In this document: positions 60,717 through 64,000 of the stretch, piece after piece | How the letters are laid out: the number at the start of each line of letters is the position of its first letter | Numbering within the stretch: the stretch's first letter is position 1 | Origin: Pseudomonas multiresinivorans | Lineage (GTDB): Bacteria; Pseudomonadota; Gammaproteobacteria; Pseudomonadales; Pseudomonadaceae | Direction of reading: 5' to 3' | DNA length: 64,000 bases | Assembly (NCBI RefSeq): GCF_012971725.1 | Contig: NZ_CP048833.1 | Span: 6,262,001 to 6,326,000, forward strand | The notes under the pieces: model-generated | What the model saw: only the letters and a program-made list of their open reading frames with translations | Told to the model about the DNA's origin: nothing | The model's database searches: none | Translations under genes and position numbers: made by a program

Positions 60717-60741
60717 AAGCAACGCTGGAAAAGACCCATTC

Positions 60742-60765
60742 GCCCGTGGCACCTTCGCCACGGGC
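60742..60765 (+). other. Stem-loop between leuS and lptE
   Basis: GCCCGTGGC-accttc-GCCACGGGC, a 9-bp perfect stem with no T-tract, 31 bases before the lptE start. It is probably an mRNA processing or stability element, not a terminator. Confidence 0.6.
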
Positions 60766-60795
60766 ATATCGGATCAACAGGAGTGAGGAAGCTTG

Positions 60796-61410
60796 ATGAA
60801 ACGTATCCTGACCAGCCTCGCGCTGATCGGCCTGGCCAGCGTGCTGAGCGCCTGCGGTTTCCAACTGCGCGGCCTGGGCGATACGAACTTTGCGCTCAAG
60901 GAAATCGACGTGAGCGCGCGCAACGCCTATGGCGACACCGTCACGCAGCTCAAGCAGGTGCTTGAAGGCAGCGGCGTGAAGGTCGTCTCCCGCGCGCCCT
61001 ATCACCTGATCCTGGCCCGCGAGGACGTGACCCAGCGCAGCGTCAGTTACACCAGTTCCGCCCGTAGCGCGGAAAACGAACTGACCAACACCCTGAGCTA
61101 CGAGATTCGTGGCACCGACAACCTGCTGCTGCTCGCCAACCAGGTCCAGGTCCGCAAGGTCTACGTGCAGGATGAGAACAACCTGATCGGCTCCGACCAG
61201 GAAGCCCAGCAGATTCGCGCCGAAATGCGCCGCGACCTGGTCCAGCAGATGGTCACCCGCCTGCAGCTGATCACCCCGGCGCAGCTCGACGACCTGCAGG
61301 CCAAGGCGGAAGCCAAGGCCAAGGCCGAAGCGGATGCGATGAAGGCCGCGGACGAGGCTGCCAAGTCTCAGCCGCAGCAGTCGCCGATCGAATTCCCGAA
61401 AGCGCAGTAA
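60796..61410 (+). CDS. lptE: LPS-assembly lipoprotein LptE
   Basis: Outer-membrane lipoprotein that plugs and assists LptD in LPS export. It has 204 residues: lipoprotein signal with lipobox LSAC (MKRILTSLALIGLASVLSAC), the family opening GFQLRGLGD, and a C-terminal Ala/Lys-rich helical tail (AKAEAKAKAEADAMKAADEA). AGGAAG precedes the ATG at 60796. The leuS-lptE-holA order is conserved. Confidence 0.94.
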   Translation: MKRILTSLALIGLASVLSACGFQLRGLGDTNFALKEIDVSARNAYGDTVTQLKQVLEGSGVKVVSRAPYHLILAREDVTQRSVSYTSSARSAENELTNTLSYEIRGTDNLLLLANQVQVRKVYVQDENNLIGSDQEAQQIRAEMRRDLVQQMVTRLQLITPAQLDDLQAKAEAKAKAEADAMKAADEAAKSQPQQSPIEFPKAQ

Positions 61411-61415
61411 GCGAC

Positions 61416-61440
61416 AAGGGGCCGGCCAACCGGCCCCTTT
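61416..61440 (+). terminator. Stem-loop directly before holA
   Basis: AAGGGGCCGG-ccaa-CCGGCCCCTT followed by TCTCATT. It ends 7 bases before the holA ATG, so termination here would exclude holA from the leuS-lptE message unless holA is read through. Confidence 0.8.
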
Positions 61441-61446
61441 CTCATT

Positions 61447-62484
61447 ATGAAGCTCAATCCCGGACAACTCGCCAAGCACCTGCAAGGCAACCTCGCGCCC
61501 GTCTACGTGGTCAGCGGCGACGAGCCCCTGCTCTGCCAGGAAGCCTGCGATGCCATCCGCGCCGCCTGTCGCCAGCGTGATTTCGGCGAACGCCAGGTGT
61601 TCAACGCCGAAGCCAACTTCGACTGGGGTCAACTGATCGAAGCCGGCGCCAGCCTCTCGCTGTTCGCTGAAAAGCGTCTGATCGAACTGCGCCTGCCCTC
61701 CGGCAAGCCCGGCGACAAGGGCGCGGCCATCCTCCAGGAATACCTGCAGCGCCCGCCGGAAGACACTGTCCTGCTGGTGAGCCTGCCCAAGCTCGACGGC
61801 AGCACGCAGAAGACCAAGTGGGCCAAGGCCCTGATCGACGGCGATGTTGCCCAGTTCATCCAGGTCTGGCCCATCGACGCGCACCAGTTGCCGCAGTGGA
61901 TTCGCCAGCGCCTGTCCCAGGCCGGCCTCGCCGCCAGCCAGGAGGCGGTCGACCTGATCGCCGCGCGGGTGGAAGGCAACCTGCTGGCTGCCGCCCAGGA
62001 GATCGAGAAGCTCAAGCTGCTCGCCGAAGGCCAGCAGATCGACGTCGATACCGTCCAGGCCGCCGTGGCCGACAGTGCGCGCTTCGATGTCTTCGGCCTG
62101 ATCGATGCCGCCCTGAACGGCGAAGCCGCCCATTGCCTGCGCATGCTCGAAGGCCTGCGCGGCGAAGGTGTGGAGCCGCCGGTAATCCTCTGGGCGCTGG
62201 CGCGGGAAGTTCGCGTGCTGGCCAGTCTCGCCCAGCAGTTCAGCCAGGGCGTGCCGCTGGACAAGGCCTTCAGCCAGTGTCGCCCGCCGATCTGGGACAA
62301 GCGCCGCCCGCTGATGAGCAAGGCCCTGCAACGACACACCGCGCAACGCTGGAACCAGATGCTGCAGGACGCCCAATTGATCGATGCCCAGATCAAGGGC
62401 CAGGCTCCCGGCAACGTCTGGAACAGCCTCGCCCGCCTCGCCCTGCTGGTCGCCGGCCAGCGCATCAGCCTGCCTTCGGCCTGA
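61447..62484 (+). CDS. holA: DNA polymerase III delta subunit
   Basis: Clamp-loader subunit that opens the beta clamp. It has 345 residues, the usual length. MKLNPGQLAKHLQGNLAPVYVVSGDEPLLCQEACDAIR is the conserved start; ARVEGNLLAAAQEIEKLKLL and ARFDVFGLIDAALNG lie in the middle and C-terminal domains. No Shine-Dalgarno precedes the ATG because the terminator stem occupies that place. Confidence 0.95.
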   Translation: MKLNPGQLAKHLQGNLAPVYVVSGDEPLLCQEACDAIRAACRQRDFGERQVFNAEANFDWGQLIEAGASLSLFAEKRLIELRLPSGKPGDKGAAILQEYLQRPPEDTVLLVSLPKLDGSTQKTKWAKALIDGDVAQFIQVWPIDAHQLPQWIRQRLSQAGLAASQEAVDLIAARVEGNLLAAAQEIEKLKLLAEGQQIDVDTVQAAVADSARFDVFGLIDAALNGEAAHCLRMLEGLRGEGVEPPVILWALAREVRVLASLAQQFSQGVPLDKAFSQCRPPIWDKRRPLMSKALQRHTAQRWNQMLQDAQLIDAQIKGQAPGNVWNSLARLALLVAGQRISLPSA

Positions 62485-62577
62485 TTGCGCCGTTTCATGC
62501 CCCGAACGCGGGAGAGTGGCTGCAAAGACATCGCTGACGGCGCCCGCCCCTAAGTCACGCGATCTCCGAGGCACTCT

Positions 62578-62600
62578 GTAGGAGCGAGCTTGCTCGCGAA
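62578..62600. repeat. Single REP (class A) downstream of holA
   Basis: GTAGGAGCGAGCTTGCTCGC with no mirror partner, just beyond the stop of the convergent MFS gene. Confidence 0.85.
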
Positions 62601-62619
62601 CCGCCCAGCGCCAGGAGTC

Positions 62620-63852
62620 TCAGGACCGCGCCGGCACCGCCCGGTGCGCCTGCCCATCCGCCCGGTCCAGCGCCACACCACGGGTATCGCGGCCGGTGCT
62701 GATCAGCACGCAGATGAGGATCGCCACCGTCCCAGCTACGATGGCCATCGCCGTGCCGTAGCTGTAACTCTTGGCAATTTCCGCCTGCAGCGGCGCGTTC
62801 ACCGAAGCGATCAGGTTGCCCAACTGGTAGACGAACCCCGGCAACACCGCACGGGTTCCCACCGGCGCCAGTTCGTTGAGATAAGCCGGAATCACACCCC
62901 AGGCACCCTGGACCATGAACTGCATGAGGAAGGCCCCCACGCCCAGCGCCACCGCGCCATGGCTGAAGGCCCATAGCGGCAGCACCGGCAATGCCAGCAG
63001 CGAGCCGCAGATGATCGCCTTCTTCCGCCCGATACGCTCGGACAGGCTGCCGAAGAGGATGCCCCCCAGGATCGCCGCGATGTTGTAGGCCACCGCGATC
63101 AGGCTGACCGTGTGCGTATCGAACCCGTGCTGCACCTTCAGGAAGGTCGGGTACAGGTCCTGCGTGCCATGACTGAAGAAGTTGAAGCAGGCCATCAGCA
63201 GCACGGCATACAGGCACAATTTCCACTGACTCCGCAGCACCGGCCACAGCGGTGTCGACTCCTTGCGTTCGCGCGCCGCCTGCCAGATCGGCGATTCCGG
63301 GACCTTGAACCAGATGAACACCACCAGCACCACCGGCAGGCAACCGACGATGAACATCCCGCGCCAGCCCAGCACCTCGAAGAATAGGCCGTAGATGATC
63401 GAGGCGATCAGGTAACCCGCGGGATAACCGGCCTGGAACAGCCCGGACACCATCCCGCGCGAGCGCTCGGGAATGGTTTCCATCGCCAGCGACGAGGCCA
63501 CGCCCCAGATTCCGCCCATGGCCACACCGTAGACCACCCGCAGGATCAGGAAGGTCGTCAGGTTCGGCGAGAACGCCGAGGCCAGCTCCAGCAGCGAGTA
63601 GATCAGGATGTTGATCATCAGCACCGGCCGACGCCCGTAACGCTCGGCCGCACGACCGAACAGGAGCGCGCCGATGGGCCGCACGGCCAGGGTCAACAGG
63701 ATCGCGAGCGATACCTGGGGCAGATCGACGTGGAAGGTCTGGGCAATATCGGTGAGGACGAAGACCAGAAGGAAGAAGTCGAAGGCGTCCAGCATCCAGG
63801 CGAGTACCGAAGCGATCACCACATTACGCTGGGTCGGGGACCATTGCTGCAT
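62620..63852 (-). CDS. MFS transporter, metabolite:H+ symporter type
   Basis: A 410-residue twelve-helix carrier. It begins with the sugar-acid/sialate-type pattern VLAWMLDAFDFFLLVFVLTDIA (the D-x-F-D motif), then GALLFGRAAERYGRRPVL, RVVYGVAMGGIWGVA, PESPIWQ and GSLSERIGRKKAI. It resembles NanT/JEN-type carboxylate symporters. Substrate unknown. Upstream, GTTAGC-N10-GCTAAC (63902-63923) may be an operator. Confidence 0.88.
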   Translation of the reverse strand: MQQWSPTQRNVVIASVLAWMLDAFDFFLLVFVLTDIAQTFHVDLPQVSLAILLTLAVRPIGALLFGRAAERYGRRPVLMINILIYSLLELASAFSPNLTTFLILRVVYGVAMGGIWGVASSLAMETIPERSRGMVSGLFQAGYPAGYLIASIIYGLFFEVLGWRGMFIVGCLPVVLVVFIWFKVPESPIWQAARERKESTPLWPVLRSQWKLCLYAVLLMACFNFFSHGTQDLYPTFLKVQHGFDTHTVSLIAVAYNIAAILGGILFGSLSERIGRKKAIICGSLLALPVLPLWAFSHGAVALGVGAFLMQFMVQGAWGVIPAYLNELAPVGTRAVLPGFVYQLGNLIASVNAPLQAEIAKSYSYGTAMAIVAGTVAILICVLISTGRDTRGVALDRADGQAHRAVPARS

Positions 63853-63901
63853 GACGTATCTCCAGCCGGCGGCGCCGCAGTCCCTGCACGCCAGAGCGAT
63901 A

Positions 63902-63923
63902 GTTAGCCAGCTATTAAGCTAAC
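63902..63923 (-). promoter_or_regulatory. Inverted repeat upstream of the MFS gene
   Basis: GTTAGC and GCTAAC, perfect 6-bp arms with a 10-base spacer, about 50 bases upstream of the MFS start. It could be a repressor site; the regulator is not in view. Confidence 0.4.
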
Positions 63924-64000
63924 CGAGCTCCAGTACGCACCACAGCCGTCCGACTGAAAAGGTCTGTTACAAATTTTGCGACAAAGCGCCACAGTCACCT

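Noticed and set aside
58236..60767. An 843-codon open frame antisense to leuS
   Set aside because: It mirrors leuS codon periodicity in a high-GC genome, has no recognisable domain, and leuS is certain.

Overview
The window is a gamma-proteobacterial chromosome segment, almost certainly Pseudomonas. The evidence is high GC, many Pseudomonas-type REP palindromes (GTAGGAGCGAGC...), and a gene order that, from memory of the P. aeruginosa PAO1 map, follows about PA3950 (rhlE) to PA3989 (holA), including hrpB, an Lrp regulator, rluE, amn, aidB/TetR, ladS-thiD-thiE-hemL, miaB-phoL-ybeY-corC-lnt and leuS-lptE-holA. I see no rRNA, tRNA, CRISPR array, intact insertion sequence or prophage.

Layout. 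1-3.6 kb: the ATPase, binding protein and start of a permease of a polyamine-like ABC importer, preceded by a LuxR-type regulator. 3.7-24 kb: mostly conserved chromosome with rhlE, an NYN protein, a YciC-like membrane protein, a VOC protein, an SDR, a membrane-anchored EEP-fold protein, hrpB, DinB, fieF, a repeat-rich secreted protein, an Lrp regulator, rluE, a metallo-beta-lactamase-fold protein, a SEC-C protein, deoC and amn. REP elements sit in many of the gaps. 24-25.7 kb: a small accessory patch with a BRO-N protein, an intact hicAB module with a striking leader, and a second, frameshifted hicB. 25.9-28.2 kb: aidB-like acyl-CoA dehydrogenase and its TetR regulator.

28.3-42.2 kb is the most distinctive part: an OprD-type porin and eleven minus-strand genes (DUF35 OB protein, thiolase-like protein, ADP-forming acyl-CoA synthetase, MaoC hydratase, MFS carrier, thioesterase, two acyl-CoA dehydrogenases, crotonase, SDR, nitronate-monooxygenase-like flavoenzyme), with a divergent IclR regulator. 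Together they encode uptake, CoA activation and a beta-oxidation-like breakdown of an unidentified carboxylic acid. A branched-chain aminotransferase follows. In PAO1, as I recall it, the TetR gene and ladS are neighbours, so this block looks like a lineage-specific catabolic insertion of about 15.5 kb.

43.8-64 kb returns to conserved core: the ladS hybrid kinase, thiamine and haem genes, tRNA modification (miaB), the phoL-ybeY-corC-lnt group for RNA maturation and envelope lipoproteins, ydcF, a zinc-ribbon protein, leuS, lptE and holA, then an MFS transporter that ends at a REP.

Best candidates for something new are the IclR-controlled catabolic island with a cysteine-less thiolase/DUF35 pair, the hicAB leader (a perfect palindrome that can hide the ribosome site of a six-codon ORF), a G7-tract frameshift in the second hicB, and a small terminator-bounded minus-strand unit beside the Lrp gene.
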